From an uncultured bacterium (GTDB taxonomy: Bacteria > Planctomycetota > Phycisphaerae > Phycisphaerales > SM1A02), in the NCBI GenBank assembly GCA_903919715.1, contig CAIXJC010000010.1, positions 62,001 through 126,000 of the forward strand: a DNA stretch of 64,000 bases. The letters run 5' to 3'. The notes beneath the pieces were generated by a model that saw only the letters and a list, made by a program, of their open reading frames with translations, searched no databases and was not told where the DNA came from. How positions within the stretch are numbered: the first letter of the stretch is position 1; each line of letters begins with the position of its first letter. Positions 48,905 to 58,759 of this stretch are shown in pieces. A program made the translations under genes and the position numbers.

Positions 48905-50389
48905 TCAATCCTGCGACTTCCCCTTGGCTTCTTTCGCAGGCTTCGCCGTATCGCTCTTGCTCGCAACTGCTTTTTTCGGTGTGGACACGGTCGCAGCGGG
49001 AGCGGACTTGCCCTTGGCCTTTGCCTCGGCTTCCTCATTCCACTGCACCGCTGGAATATCCGAAATCACAGCCTTCGCAATCACTCGATCGGCTGACTTG
49101 TGCTCACGGATTTGCAGGGCGATTTCGCCGACGCGGTTTTCTTTATCGAGTTCTGCTCTCATGGCATCTGGCCGCATACCTCGCGAACGTGCGATCGCCG
49201 CAATTCGTCCATTCACTTCGCCTTCGGTTGCCTCGACGCCGAGCGTTTCAGCGAGTTTCCCAAGAAGGAAAAACAACTTGAGTCGCCGACGAGTTTCGTC
49301 CGCAGTGGCACTTCGAATTGCTGCAAGGCGGGTTTCGACAACCTCTGAGTCTGTACCACGGTAGAGCATTTCCAATCGTTGACGCTCGAGGTCGCGGCCG
49401 ATCTGCGCCTCGGAGAGGCGAACAGGCAATTCAAAGTCGACTTTCCCAGCGAGTTGTTCAAAGACTTGATCGCGCAGCGCACTCCGCTGTTCGTCATCGC
49501 GTCGGCGCTCCAGCACTCCCTTGAGATTCTCGCGCATCAGTTCAACCGTTTCCACTCCGAGCTTGGATGCGATTTCTTCGCGAGTCGAAGGAGCAATTCG
49601 TTCAGCTGCGTTGATCGTGTACTCGACGGAAAGAGGCTTGCCCCGAATCTCAACAATCTCATGACTTTCTGGTCCATCGAGTTGAATCGTGACCACATCT
49701 CCGACTTTTTTGCCGACGAGAATTGCATCGAGTCCTTCGACGAGCAACCCGAGGAATGGACCTTTTCCCGCATCGTCTTCTGCAGGAACAACCGCGAGTG
49801 CGTTCTCAGTTTCAAAGAAAACCTTGTCGTCTCCCTTGAGTCGTACAACAGCTTTGCCAACCATACGGTCGAGCGGTTGGAATGGACCTTCAATTTGGGC
49901 TGGTGCGCCCAGTCTGTATGAAAGCCGTTCAATTTCTTCTTCGACGTGCTTCGGTTCGATATCCAGAATTGGTCGGCGTAGCGCCAAGCCTTCCCATGTT
50001 GGAAGTTCAAATTCTGGCATGACTTCCACTTCAAGCGAGAGCGTGAAATCTTTGCCGCGGACCAGTTCTCCATCGACCGCTCCAGGCGCGAGCTCTGGCT
50101 GACCAATCGGACGAATCTTGTTCGCCTCCAGAGCGTTCTGATATGCCTGCGAAACTAATTGCTGGCGAGCCTCTTGGAGGACGGCATCGCCAAAGCGCTT
50201 TTCCAAAAGACTGCGAGGCACATGTCCCTTGCGAAAACCTGCAACGACGGCCTGTGATGCAAGGCCAGAAAAAGCGCTCTCAATTTGCTGGTCGACCTTC
50301 GCCGTTGGAATGGTGATGTCAATTCGCTTCAGCGCAGGGCCGGCGTCAGTGATTCGAACGGTATTTTCAACGGTCGGTGCGGTGCTCAT
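48905..50389 (-). CDS. tig: Trigger factor
   Basis: A 494-residue ribosome-associated chaperone and peptidyl-prolyl isomerase. The N-terminal ribosome-binding domain includes FRKGHVPRSLLEKRFGDAVL, the F-R-x-G-x-x-P signature. The PPIase domain (about 160-260) is divergent in sequence, and the C-terminal helical arms follow (RLEMLYRGTDSEVVETRLAA, EGEVNGRIAAIARSRGM). A Lys/Ala-rich tail (about 455-494) is longer than usual. The ATG at 50389 is chosen from the AAGGACC upstream and the family's usual N-terminus; the open frame extends further. First gene of the tig-clpX-msrC operon. Confidence 0.95.
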   Translation of the reverse strand: MSTAPTVENTVRITDAGPALKRIDITIPTAKVDQQIESAFSGLASQAVVAGFRKGHVPRSLLEKRFGDAVLQEARQQLVSQAYQNALEANKIRPIGQPELAPGAVDGELVRGKDFTLSLEVEVMPEFELPTWEGLALRRPILDIEPKHVEEEIERLSYRLGAPAQIEGPFQPLDRMVGKAVVRLKGDDKVFFETENALAVVPAEDDAGKGPFLGLLVEGLDAILVGKKVGDVVTIQLDGPESHEIVEIRGKPLSVEYTINAAERIAPSTREEIASKLGVETVELMRENLKGVLERRRDDEQRSALRDQVFEQLAGKVDFELPVRLSEAQIGRDLERQRLEMLYRGTDSEVVETRLAAIRSATADETRRRLKLFFLLGKLAETLGVEATEGEVNGRIAAIARSRGMRPDAMRAELDKENRVGEIALQIREHKSADRVIAKAVISDIPAVQWNEEAEAKAKGKSAPAATVSTPKKAVASKSDTAKPAKEAKGKSQD

Positions 50390-50463
50390 GATGGTCCTTG
50401 TTTCAGATGAAAGAATCAATTGCGAAGAATCCCAAGATTGCGAAGAGCCCAAGAGTATAAGAA

Positions 50464-50490
50464 AAGCCCCTGGCTTTGCACCAGGGGCTT
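50464..50490 (-). terminator. Rho-independent terminator of glnN
   Basis: Perfect ten-base arms AAGCCCCTGG and CCAGGGGCTT with a short loop, followed on the minus strand by TTTTCTT. It lies about 40 bp after the glnN stop (50529) and ahead of the tig start. Confidence 0.9.
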
Positions 50491-50528
50491 GAAATCTTCT
50501 CGTGGCAGTTCTCGCTGGAGTTCGTGAC

Positions 50529-52682
50529 TCAGCGAATCAGCAACATTGAGGCGTAATCGGGCATCGGCCAGATATCTGCTGGCACGATCCGCTCGAGAGC
50601 ATCACTGAGCTCTCGAACTTTGCCGATTGCAGGTACGACGACATCTCGACAATGGCGAACGCGCTTTTCGATGGCTTGTACATCCTTCGAAGTTGCAGAA
50701 TCGAGTGCGGAAGCAGCCGAGCGCAAAGCCGCGACCTGTCCGGCGAGATCCCGCAGTGCCGCCTCGCTCTCAGGGCAGGGCACACCCGCATGCTGGGTCG
50801 AAGCAACGACATCAGCCAACTCACCTTGGGCGCGCAACCCAGCAGGCAAAATCTGAGTGACAGCCATTTGAACGAGCGTGCGACCTTCGATCTGGACAAT
50901 CTTGCAATACTGCTCCATCTGAATTTCATATCGTGCATGAAGTTCGCGCTGAGAAAGCACGCCGTATTGAGCGAACAATTTTTCAGCCTTCTTCGTCGCC
51001 AGAGCTGGCAATGCGTCCGCCGTCGATGGGAAGTTCGGCAGCCCACGCTTGAGCGCTTCTGCATGCCATTCTGCGCTGTAGCCGTTTCCATCGAAACAAA
51101 CTCGCCGATGCGTCTTCACGATTTCCTTCAGCAAACTGCGAACAACCGTCTCCATCTTCGCCGGGGAAGGGTTCTTCCCAAGTTTCGTTTCGAGCGCTGT
51201 CGCAATAAAATCAAAGCTTTCCGCGATGATGGTGTTGAGAACCGTATTGGGCCATGCGACTGACTGCGACGAACCAACAGCACGAAACTCGAACTTATTT
51301 CCAGTAAATGCAAATGGACTTGTCCGATTGCGATCACTGGAATGACGAGGAATTTGCGGCAAGGTTCGCGCACCCAAGTCGAGATCTGCCGTCTTCGCTG
51401 ACTTCTTTGATTCGCCCCCAACGATTTGATCGAGGATGCTGGTCAACATCTCGCCGAGATAGATCGACATAATCGCTGGCGGCGCTTCGTTGGCTCCGAG
51501 CCGGTGGTCATTGTGAGCCGTTGCGATCGAAACGCGCAGCAAATCTGCGTGAATATCGACTGCGCGAATGATCGCTGCCAAACAAACCATGAACTGCATG
51601 TTGGGGTGAGTGTCGTCCCGAGGATCCAGCAAATTGACCCCAGTATCTGTGGACATCGACCAATTATTGTGCTTGCCAGAACCGTTGATTCCCGCGAATG
51701 GCTTTTCGTGAAGCAGGCATTCGAATCCGTGCTTGCGCGCGACGGATCTCAAGACATGCATCGTGGTCATCTGATGGTCAACCGCCACGTTTGAGTTTTC
51801 AAATGTTGGTGCGAGTTCGTACTGACCAGGCGCAACTTCGTTGTGGCGCGTCTTGACGGGAATACCCAATTCGAACAAGCGCTCCTCGCACTCGGTCATG
51901 TACGCCAAAACGGCTTCAGGAATCGCCCCAAAGTAATGATCTTCTAACTGCTGACCCTTGGGCGGCTGAGCGCCGATCAACGTCCGACCGCACACCACGA
52001 GATCGAGCCGCTGCAGGAAGAGTTCTCGGTCCACCAGAAAATATTCTTGTTCGCAGCCGAGCGTCGCAATTGCGTTGGATGTTTTCGTGTCGCCAAACAA
52101 ACGCACGATGCGCAGCGCATGCTTGGAAACTGCGTCGATTGAACGAAGGAGCGGCGTCTTTTGATCAAGCGCTTCGCCGGTCCATGAAACAAACGCAGTT
52201 GGAATACACAAGGTCTTATTCCCATCACTCCCACGCAGCAAGAAGACTGGACTCGTCGCATCCCATGCCGTATAGCCACGCGCTTCATATGTGTCGCGTA
52301 TTCCACCCGACGGGAAACTCGATGCGTCTGGCTCACCCTGAATCAGAGCATCGCCGGAGAATTTTTCGATCGCACCGCCGTCTCCTGTTGGAGAAAGAAA
52401 TGCGTCGTGCTTCTCGGCCGTCAATCCCGTGAGCGGTTGGAACCAGTGACAGTAGTGGGTCGCTCCATGTTCAAGCGCCCATTCCTTGATCGCAGAAGCG
52501 ACCGTGTTAGCGATCGATCGGTCGAGCGAAAGATTTCGCTGCATCGTTCGCTGCAGATTCATAAAAACCTCTGGCGGCAATCGCTTGAGCATCACATCGC
52601 CGCTGAAGGTGAGTGAGCCAAAGTAATCCGAAGCGCGAGTCGATGTCTGCGTGTCCATAGGCATTGTGAATGGTCTGTTCAT
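50529..52682 (-). CDS. glnN: Type III glutamine synthetase
   Basis: A 717-residue glutamine synthetase of the GSIII class (about 700-730 residues, distinct from GSI and GSII). It opens with [20 protein letters not shown], followed by [20 protein letters not shown] and [20 protein letters not shown], all GSIII hallmarks. [20 protein letters not shown] and [20 protein letters not shown] form the active site. It converts glutamate, ammonia and ATP to glutamine. The ATG at 52682 has a GAGAAAG upstream. No glnB or amt gene is adjacent, so nitrogen regulation cannot be read from the context. Confidence 0.97.
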   Translation of the reverse strand: MNRPFTMPMDTQTSTRASDYFGSLTFSGDVMLKRLPPEVFMNLQRTMQRNLSLDRSIANTVASAIKEWALEHGATHYCHWFQPLTGLTAEKHDAFLSPTGDGGAIEKFSGDALIQGEPDASSFPSGGIRDTYEARGYTAWDATSPVFLLRGSDGNKTLCIPTAFVSWTGEALDQKTPLLRSIDAVSKHALRIVRLFGDTKTSNAIATLGCEQEYFLVDRELFLQRLDLVVCGRTLIGAQPPKGQQLEDHYFGAIPEAVLAYMTECEERLFELGIPVKTRHNEVAPGQYELAPTFENSNVAVDHQMTTMHVLRSVARKHGFECLLHEKPFAGINGSGKHNNWSMSTDTGVNLLDPRDDTHPNMQFMVCLAAIIRAVDIHADLLRVSIATAHNDHRLGANEAPPAIMSIYLGEMLTSILDQIVGGESKKSAKTADLDLGARTLPQIPRHSSDRNRTSPFAFTGNKFEFRAVGSSQSVAWPNTVLNTIIAESFDFIATALETKLGKNPSPAKMETVVRSLLKEIVKTHRRVCFDGNGYSAEWHAEALKRGLPNFPSTADALPALATKKAEKLFAQYGVLSQRELHARYEIQMEQYCKIVQIEGRTLVQMAVTQILPAGLRAQGELADVVASTQHAGVPCPESEAALRDLAGQVAALRSAASALDSATSKDVQAIEKRVRHCRDVVVPAIGKVRELSDALERIVPADIWPMPDYASMLLIR

Positions 52683-52760
52683 TCGATCTTTCTCGTCCGT
52701 GAATGCGAAAAGGCGGCTCCGCGAGCTGCGTACGGATCATCATCCAAGATTCTTCCCATG

Positions 52761-52793
52761 GGCGCAAGGGGGAGAAACCCCAATCTTTGCGCC
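52761..52793 (-). terminator. Possible terminator hairpin after corA
   Basis: Arms GGCGCAA and TTGCGCC enclose inner arms GGGG and CCCC right at the corA stop codon. No T-run follows on the minus strand, so this may be a processing or structural hairpin instead. Confidence 0.35.
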
Positions 52794-53896
52794 TACTTTT
52801 TCGACAAGGTGCGGGGGCCCATCATCGTGGACCGAAACCACCCGCGGCGCCAGAACATCAACAAAAACGCACCGGTCGTCGTTCCCATCAGCGCGAGGGC
52901 GGAATAGTAACCATACTTCCAGTGAATTTCCGGCATGAATTCGAAGTTCATTCCATACAGACCAGCGATGAACGTGATCGGAATGAAGATCGTTGCGATC
53001 ATTGTCAGAACCTTCGTCACCTCGCCGAGCTTCGCATTCGCGATGGCGATTGCAAGCTCCATCAGATCCGAAGCCATGTTTCGATAGGAATCGAGCATGT
53101 CGATAAGCCGCATCACGTGATCAAGTGCGTTGCGCAAGTAAATGCGGTGCTCCATATCGAACCATGATTCCATTGTCATCATCGCTGTGAGCGCATCCCG
53201 CATCGGCCAAATCGCTTGACGCACACGCGAAAGATCATGCTTGGCATCGCGAATGGCGTACATGTCGGGTGCAGATCTGCTGTCAACAATTTCTTCTTCA
53301 ATCAAGTCAACGCGTTCTCCAAGCGCATTCACAATCGGAAAATAGTGATCGATGACTGCATCAAATATGGCAAATGCAAGATAAGGCGAACCCTTCTCGC
53401 GAACGCGTCCTTCGTGATGTCGAAGGCGCCGCCGCACGTGCTCGAGGCAATCGCCATCCGCTCGTTCTTGGACGGTGACTACAAATTGTGGCCCGACGAA
53501 CATCGCCAACTGTTCCGTATCGAAAACGCCATCGGTTTCCATCGGCATTGGAACGACGATAAAGAGAATGCTGCCGAACGGCTCCACCTTTGCGCGCTGA
53601 GTTGGATGCTGAACATCCTCGAGTGCGAGCGGATGAATGGAAAAGAGTTGGCCAAGTTCGGCAAGGCACTTGGCATCGGGCGTACCGTCGATGTTGAGCC
53701 AGAGCATCGGCAGGTTTTCTCGAAGCTTCTCAATCTCATCAAGTGACGCCACTTTCTGTTCGACAAACCGAGTCGCATCCCAAGCGAAGATTTCCATCTC
53801 GAATGGAGCGACAGCGATCGTTCGTTCGAGTGATCCTGGAACAACTCCCACCGGATGGATCTCTTGACGCTCGGGCGATTTTCGTCGTTCGTGCAT
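52793..53896 (-). CDS. corA: CorA family magnesium/cobalt transporter
   Basis: A 367-residue CorA-type divalent cation channel. A large cytoplasmic domain (about 1-285) is followed by two C-terminal transmembrane helices, the first ending in the YGMN motif that forms the selectivity mouth (GLYGMNFEFMPEIHWKYGY). The LTVLTMIATIFIPITFIAGL-like pore helix is present as KVLTMIATIFIPITFIAGLY. The length is that of TM-type CorA proteins. It stands alone on the minus strand between the phosphodiesterase and glnN. Confidence 0.95.
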   Translation of the reverse strand: MHERRKSPERQEIHPVGVVPGSLERTIAVAPFEMEIFAWDATRFVEQKVASLDEIEKLRENLPMLWLNIDGTPDAKCLAELGQLFSIHPLALEDVQHPTQRAKVEPFGSILFIVVPMPMETDGVFDTEQLAMFVGPQFVVTVQERADGDCLEHVRRRLRHHEGRVREKGSPYLAFAIFDAVIDHYFPIVNALGERVDLIEEEIVDSRSAPDMYAIRDAKHDLSRVRQAIWPMRDALTAMMTMESWFDMEHRIYLRNALDHVMRLIDMLDSYRNMASDLMELAIAIANAKLGEVTKVLTMIATIFIPITFIAGLYGMNFEFMPEIHWKYGYYSALALMGTTTGAFLLMFWRRGWFRSTMMGPRTLSKK

Positions 53897-53966
53897 TTGG
53901 GGTGATCGTACTTGTTCACAGATTCAACGGACGCGGCGGGAGGGTTCAACCTTTCGCGGAAAACAA

Positions 53967-54485
53967 TTAGGCAATTGTCACAAATTCAACCTTTTTGCTC
54001 GCTGGGGTGACGATCGCAACAGTATGAGAATTTGCCCGCTGCAAGGCACCGGGGTTGACCAGACGAGTCGAATCGACAACTGCGTCACGTTTGACATGCG
54101 TATGCCCATAAAAGAACCATGCCGGATGGGAATCCAAGGCTCGACGGACCCACTCGTCCTGGTCACCGTGCGTGAACGCAACTCGCATTCCGTCGACGAC
54201 TATTTCACCAAGCGGATGATGAACGGTGATGCCAATTGATCGGGCATACCCTTCAAGATCGCTTGGTTCATCGCAATTGCCGAAGACGACATGAGCGTCC
54301 AGTCCGGCGAGCGGATCGAGGCATTCAATTGACTCAAAGTCGCCACAGTGAATAAAGGTCGTGGCTCCGAGTCGAGAGAGTTCGTCGACCGCCATTCGAG
54401 TTCGTCGCGCTTGCCCATGACTGTCCGACAACACTCCGATTCGCGTGGCGCCTGCGGGCACCAATTTGCTTTTGCTAGCCTTCAC
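53967..54485 (-). CDS. YfcE/MJ0936-type metallophosphodiesterase
   Basis: A 172-residue calcineurin-like phosphoesterase. The metal ligands appear as VLSDSHG (D-x-H), FIHCGDFES (GD), VFGNCDEP (GN-x-D replacing the usual GNCD), FTHGDQDEW (HG) and YGHTHVKRDA (GHTH). The small one-domain size matches the YfcE/MJ0936 phosphodiesterase group, whose natural substrates are largely unknown. The start at 54485 is divergent from gltX with 36 bp between them. Confidence 0.9.
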   Translation of the reverse strand: MKASKSKLVPAGATRIGVLSDSHGQARRTRMAVDELSRLGATTFIHCGDFESIECLDPLAGLDAHVVFGNCDEPSDLEGYARSIGITVHHPLGEIVVDGMRVAFTHGDQDEWVRRALDSHPAWFFYGHTHVKRDAVVDSTRLVNPGALQRANSHTVAIVTPASKKVEFVTIA

Positions 54486-54521
54486 GACTTCATCTTAGTC
54501 TGCTTGATCCGAGATCCACTT

Positions 54522-56177
54522 ATGAGTTCCACTTCCAACACCATCGTGACGCGCTTCGCACCGAGTCCATCTGGACATCTCCACGTCGGAGGGGCGCGCA
54601 CGGCACTCTTCTGCTGGGCTTTCGCGAAGGGAAAAGGTGGGACATTTGTGCTGCGAATTGAGGACACCGACCAGAAGCGTTCAAGCGATGCCGCGAGCAT
54701 CGGCTTCGTGAAGGATTTGCTTTGGCTTGGAATCGACTGGGACGAGGGACCGATTTATGAAGGATGTGGCGGTGGCGACCGTGGACCGTACTTTCAAGCG
54801 CAGAGACTCGACATATACCGGAAATACTTTGATGCTCTCCTTGCCAGCGGCAAGGCGTATTACGCATTTGAAACGACTGAAGAACTGACGGCGTTACGGG
54901 ACGCAGCGAAAGCGCAGAACCAACCATTTCGCTACACGGGAGATGCGGCGCGTGCGTTGAGCGCCGACAAGGTCGCAGAATTTCTCAAGGCGGGTCGACC
55001 CGCTGTGATTCGCTTTCACACTCCGCCAAACCCCATCACGATTCGCGACGAAATTTTGGGCGAGGCGATTATCCCCGCAGGCGAGACGGATGACTTCGTC
55101 ATTTGCAAAGCCGACGGTTTTCCGACCTATCACTTTGCGGTCGTCGTCGACGATGAACTGATGGGAGTAACACATGTCCTGCGCGCGCAAGAGCATTTTA
55201 ATAACACGGCCAAGCACATCGTGTTGCAAGACGCGCTCGGATTTCGCAGGCCTGTTTATGGCCACTTACCACTGATCTTTAATCCCGATGGGTCGAAGAT
55301 GTCCAAGCGCGACAAGGACAAAGTTCTACGCAAAGCAATCGCCGAGCGGGGGATCACTTCGCCGCCGCCTCACACCGTCGATCCTGCTCTCTTCGCCGTG
55401 TGGATCAAGGATAAAAACGTGCAGTTGGAAATCGCCTCAGCAACCGCACTTGCCAGCGCACTTGGAGTCGTACTTCCCGAAATCAATGTCGATGATTTTC
55501 GACGCTCGGGATATTTGCCAGAAGTCATCTGCAACTTCTTGTCTCTCAATGGCTGGAGCCCTGGCGGGGATTTGGAGAAATTTGACACTGAGTTTCTTAA
55601 GAGCCACTTCGACCTTCAGCGTGTCGTCAAGACGCCAGCGAAATTCGACCGATCAAAATTGCTTGCGTTCAATTTGCACGCACTTCAAGTGATGCCTCGT
55701 GAGGAATTTGTTAAAAAGGTCGCCATCCACGGACGTACGTTTCATCCCGATTTTATGGCACGGGTGACCGAGACGCAGTTCCGCTCCCTCTGTGACGCAA
55801 GCCAGGAGAGAAGCAAGACACTCGACGACCTGTTTCGAACAAATGGGTTCATCACCATCGCAGACGATTTGCTCGAATGGGATGCGAAGGCAGTGAAAAA
55901 AGTTCTTCAGGGGACGTCGCCGAACGGGCGTGACCATCTCACGGCGATCAGCAAGATTTTGGCGCAGTGCGACGACTGGTCGGTACAGGGCCTTGAGAGC
56001 GCGATGAAGCCATATCTGGAGACCGCCGCGGGCGGGAATCTTGGGACGATCGCTCAGCCTCTGCGAGTTGCGCTCTGCGGTGGCACGGTCAGTCCGCCAA
56101 TCTTCGACACGCTGGCAATTCTCGGCAAGGCGAGTTCAATCAAGCGGATCGATCGCTGCGTCGCTGCCCACGAGTAA
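54522..56177 (+). CDS. gltX: Glutamate--tRNA ligase
   Basis: A 551-residue class I aminoacyl-tRNA synthetase that charges tRNA-Glu. The HIGH-type motif is PSPSGHLHVGGARTALF, LRIEDTDQKRS is typical of GluRS, and the KMSKS motif reads GSKMSKRDKDK. The catalytic core continues with GLRIEDTD- and YHFAVVVDDELMGVTHVLR-type segments, and the C-terminal anticodon-binding domain is present. The ATG at 54522 starts MSSTSNTIVTRFAPSPSG as in the family; the frame is open 174 bp further upstream, but that overlaps the divergent phosphodiesterase. An insertion in the KMSKS neighbourhood (about 265-330) makes it somewhat longer than the usual 470-510. Confidence 0.95.
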   Translation: MSSTSNTIVTRFAPSPSGHLHVGGARTALFCWAFAKGKGGTFVLRIEDTDQKRSSDAASIGFVKDLLWLGIDWDEGPIYEGCGGGDRGPYFQAQRLDIYRKYFDALLASGKAYYAFETTEELTALRDAAKAQNQPFRYTGDAARALSADKVAEFLKAGRPAVIRFHTPPNPITIRDEILGEAIIPAGETDDFVICKADGFPTYHFAVVVDDELMGVTHVLRAQEHFNNTAKHIVLQDALGFRRPVYGHLPLIFNPDGSKMSKRDKDKVLRKAIAERGITSPPPHTVDPALFAVWIKDKNVQLEIASATALASALGVVLPEINVDDFRRSGYLPEVICNFLSLNGWSPGGDLEKFDTEFLKSHFDLQRVVKTPAKFDRSKLLAFNLHALQVMPREEFVKKVAIHGRTFHPDFMARVTETQFRSLCDASQERSKTLDDLFRTNGFITIADDLLEWDAKAVKKVLQGTSPNGRDHLTAISKILAQCDDWSVQGLESAMKPYLETAAGGNLGTIAQPLRVALCGGTVSPPIFDTLAILGKASSIKRIDRCVAAHE

Positions 56178-56228
56178 CGAACAAGCATCTTGCCCATTCG
56201 TACGCATCGCCGTAGGATGTGATTCAAC

Positions 56229-56302
56229 GGACCGTTGGCGCAGTTGGCTAGCGCGCCTCCATGACACGGAGGAGGTCACTGGTTCGAGCCCAGTACGGTT
56301 CA
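56229..56302 (+). tRNA. tRNA-Val (anticodon GAC)
   Basis: Cloverleaf on the plus strand: acceptor GGACCGT/ACGGTTC with discriminator A, D-arm GCGC...GCGC, anticodon stem CCTCC/GGAGG with loop ATGACAC (anticodon GAC), and T-arm ACTGG-TTCGAGC-CCAGT. CCA is not encoded. It follows gltX by about 50 bp. Confidence 0.95.
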
Positions 56303-56312
56303 TTCTGTTCTT

Positions 56313-56342
56313 TTCCCCCTTTCAAAAACATGAAAGGGGGAA
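56313..56342 (+). terminator. Hairpin after tRNA-Val, probable terminator
   Basis: A perfect 12 bp stem, TTCCCCCTTTCA with TGAAAGGGGGAA, and a six-base loop lies 10 bp past the tRNA. There is no T-run after it on the plus strand, so it could instead be a 3' processing structure or act in both directions. Confidence 0.55.
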
Positions 56343-56456
56343 GCGTAGGGGGCGCGGGATTTCGAGCGGCGCAACCAAATCACTCAACTTATCGCTCGCC
56401 ACATGTCCGTTGCGGATTGTTTCAGTTGCATATTTAGTACGCAACATCCAAAGCGA

Positions 56457-58661
56457 CTATTCGCCCCACGCGGCGATCACGAGTGCGAGATCTGCCGCAT
56501 TCACGACTCCATCGTGATTGATATCCGAAGCAGCGTTCGAAGAACCCCAGGCGCTCAGCAGTGTGGTGAGATCAACCGCATCAACCCGCCCATCTTGGTT
56601 GATATCCGCAAGGGAGACCGCACCTCCGTGCCACAGGAATTCCGAAGGGATGATCTGACTCGATACTCCTGGTCCGCTCCAAGCGAAAGTCAATCCTGCA
56701 CCACCACCATTTTCGAAGAATTCCAAATGGATCGGATACATGCCTGCGGTAAATGCCAACTGCGCAGACTTCGTGAGCATGCCATGGAGACCGTCGTTCT
56801 CAATGACAACTTCAGTGCCAATTGAAAGTCGCGATCCATCATCAGATGAAATTGATAGGGTCCAAATCCCAGATGCCGGAACCTTGAGCCAACCGTCGTA
56901 GACCGCTCCGACGAAATCAGCGCGACCACTGCCTGCGAAGTTTCCATCCGTACTTGGGAAGTAAATGGGGGTGACAATCTCCTGCTGATATGGCGTCAGC
57001 GTGCTCCAGTTCGGCAGGGCGCTTCCATCCGTCAATGCGTAATAACTACAACTCATTCCGGGCGTTTCACCGACTGGACTCGTTGGTTCCCGCAGCGCAG
57101 CAAGAGTTGCGGTAATAGTCGCCTGAGAAACAGCGCCAGAAATAGGTTCGCGCAGTCGATAGGCAATCGTGCGACGTCCAGGTGTTGCGGTGGATAGCGA
57201 TGTCATTCGCACCACATCACGTCCTGCTGGACCTGCGCCAGCCACAACAACGATGGGATCTCCCATCGAACTTAAAGGTGCAGCCCAATCGATCACCAGT
57301 GCATCCATATTCGCGTCGTAATCATTGTTGAGTGCATCGATGTCGAATGATTCGCCCACGAAATAACGTGCGATGTCGTCACGCGCAACGGGCGGTTGAG
57401 GTGTCATCGCCGCAATCGCTTGTTCGGCGGCGGCCTTCAGATTGATGCGACCAAACCCCCACTCGACGGTGTTGCTTGCGCCTCCCCAAGGATCACATGC
57501 GTGCAGGAGAATGTACTCGGCATGGATTGCGGAAAGCGCTGGATTGACAGAGCGAACAACGCCTAACGCGCCATTCGCCACTGGGGTCGCCATGCTCGTC
57601 CCACTCCATGCCTGATAGCTGCCATCCGCCGTCGTACTAAGAATTGCGACCCCAGGAGCGAAGAGATCAACTCCGAGTCCGTAGCTAGAAAACCAAGCAC
57701 GCTGATCATTCTGGTCACTCGCACCGACGACGAGCACATTGCCAAAATCCCAGCCCGCATGATCCGTCGAAGAATTTCCCGCCGCCCACAAGAGCGATGC
57801 GTTGAGCGAATGTATGTATGCACCCGTCGTTTCAATTGCGTCGTATCCGATGCCCGAATAGCTCGCACTGATGACTTTCGCACCGTGCTCGGCGGCCCAT
57901 CGTTGACCTTCTAAGAGAGCATCGAACGACGCTCCACCATTGGGAGCCTCGCTGACTCGAATCGGCATAACCGAAAGTGACCAACCAACTCCAGCCACGC
58001 CAACGCCATTCTCGCCCGTCGCCGCAGCACAACCTGCAACATGCGTTCCGTGTCCGTGCACATCCGTCATATCGCCGCCATCAATTTCTGCGACATGCGA
58101 GACAGCGTTGTATCCACCGACGCGGTGCGTCAGATCTTCGTGAGGGACGATTCCCGTATCCGTCACTGCAACGACCACACTCGGAGATCCCGAGGAGATA
58201 TTCCATGCTTCTGGCGACTTCATCATCGCGTGATGCCACTGCTCACTCAATCGAGGATCGTTTGGGATCGCCACTGGATAGACAATCCAATTCGGGTGCG
58301 CATACTGAAAAAGCCCCGTCGACATCAACCCTTGGGCAGAACGGTTTTCCGCACTTCCGATCCGCTCAGGGCTCAGACCAACCGCGAGGATGAATTCATC
58401 GGTTTCAAGATGATGGCGTAAGACTTGATTTGCAATGAGTCCAAGAGCGACTGCACGCTGCGAATTGTCCAACCCTTGCTTCGGCCGAACGATGAGTTCG
58501 CCAGAAAATTCGAGTTCGCCAGAGACTGCGGCATACGGAGGGGCGATCCCATGCGATACCTGCGATACCTGCGATCCATGCGATCCCGCAGCTGCAACTG
58601 GCGCTTGCGTCGCACCGAAACAGACGCCCGCGACGAGTCCAAATGCAATTGCGTATGTCAT
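56457..58661 (-). CDS. Secreted subtilisin-family protease with PA14 and dockerin-like modules
   Basis: A 734-residue exported serine protease of the S8 family. After a signal peptide (about 1-25) and prodomain-like segment (about 50-130), the catalytic triad is D168 (VVVAVTDTGI), H204 (HGHGTHVAG) and S356 (SGTSMATPVANG), with the oxyanion Asn in LLWAAGNSS. A cadherin-like region (about 430-520, RDDIARYFVGESFDIDALNN) is followed by a PA14 carbohydrate-binding-type domain (about 540-670, SSDDGSRLSIGTEVVIENDG). The end is a dockerin-like pair (DINQDGRVDAVDLTTLLSAW). A 9 bp repeat encodes the Ser/His/Gln/Val-rich segment at about 27-38. It is divergent from ppk2. Confidence 0.93.
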   Translation of the reverse strand: MTYAIAFGLVAGVCFGATQAPVAAAGSHGSQVSQVSHGIAPPYAAVSGELEFSGELIVRPKQGLDNSQRAVALGLIANQVLRHHLETDEFILAVGLSPERIGSAENRSAQGLMSTGLFQYAHPNWIVYPVAIPNDPRLSEQWHHAMMKSPEAWNISSGSPSVVVAVTDTGIVPHEDLTHRVGGYNAVSHVAEIDGGDMTDVHGHGTHVAGCAAATGENGVGVAGVGWSLSVMPIRVSEAPNGGASFDALLEGQRWAAEHGAKVISASYSGIGYDAIETTGAYIHSLNASLLWAAGNSSTDHAGWDFGNVLVVGASDQNDQRAWFSSYGLGVDLFAPGVAILSTTADGSYQAWSGTSMATPVANGALGVVRSVNPALSAIHAEYILLHACDPWGGASNTVEWGFGRINLKAAAEQAIAAMTPQPPVARDDIARYFVGESFDIDALNNDYDANMDALVIDWAAPLSSMGDPIVVVAGAGPAGRDVVRMTSLSTATPGRRTIAYRLREPISGAVSQATITATLAALREPTSPVGETPGMSCSYYALTDGSALPNWSTLTPYQQEIVTPIYFPSTDGNFAGSGRADFVGAVYDGWLKVPASGIWTLSISSDDGSRLSIGTEVVIENDGLHGMLTKSAQLAFTAGMYPIHLEFFENGGGAGLTFAWSGPGVSSQIIPSEFLWHGGAVSLADINQDGRVDAVDLTTLLSAWGSSNAASDINHDGVVNAADLALVIAAWGE
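58551..58586 (-). repeat. Tandem repeat, 9 bp x 4, in the subtilase N-terminus
   Basis: Four 9 bp units of the form (A/C)TGCGAT(A/C)C on the plus strand, coding for Gly-Ser-His/Gln and Val-Ser-Gln/His triplets just after the signal peptide of the subtilase. One further degenerate copy may precede it. In-frame copy number changes would be tolerated. Confidence 0.9.
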
Positions 58662-58704
58662 GAGCGGAGTTTACTCCACACAAGACGGTCTTCCAATCTT
58701 TGAC

Positions 58705-58737
58705 AGAATTTCGTCACCATCCACATGACGAAATTCT
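58705..58737 (+). promoter_or_regulatory. Perfect 12 bp inverted repeat upstream of ppk2
   Basis: AGAATTTCGTCA at 58705-58716 and TGACGAAATTCT at 58726-58737 are exact complements with a nine-base spacer, followed by TTT on the plus strand. It lies in the 98 bp gap between the divergent subtilase and ppk2. It overlaps TTGACA (58699-58704) at its left edge, which may be a -35 box. It could be an operator or a promoter-proximal terminator. Confidence 0.6.
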
Positions 58738-58759
58738 TTTTCTGTTACAACATCCGCAT

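Noticed and set aside
52761-52793. Strong terminator between corA and glnN
   Set aside because: The stem is good but lacks a T-run on the coding strand, so it is listed only as possible.
54348-54521. Longer N-terminus of GltX
   Set aside because: It overlaps the divergent phosphodiesterase, and the family starts right at the ATG at 54522.
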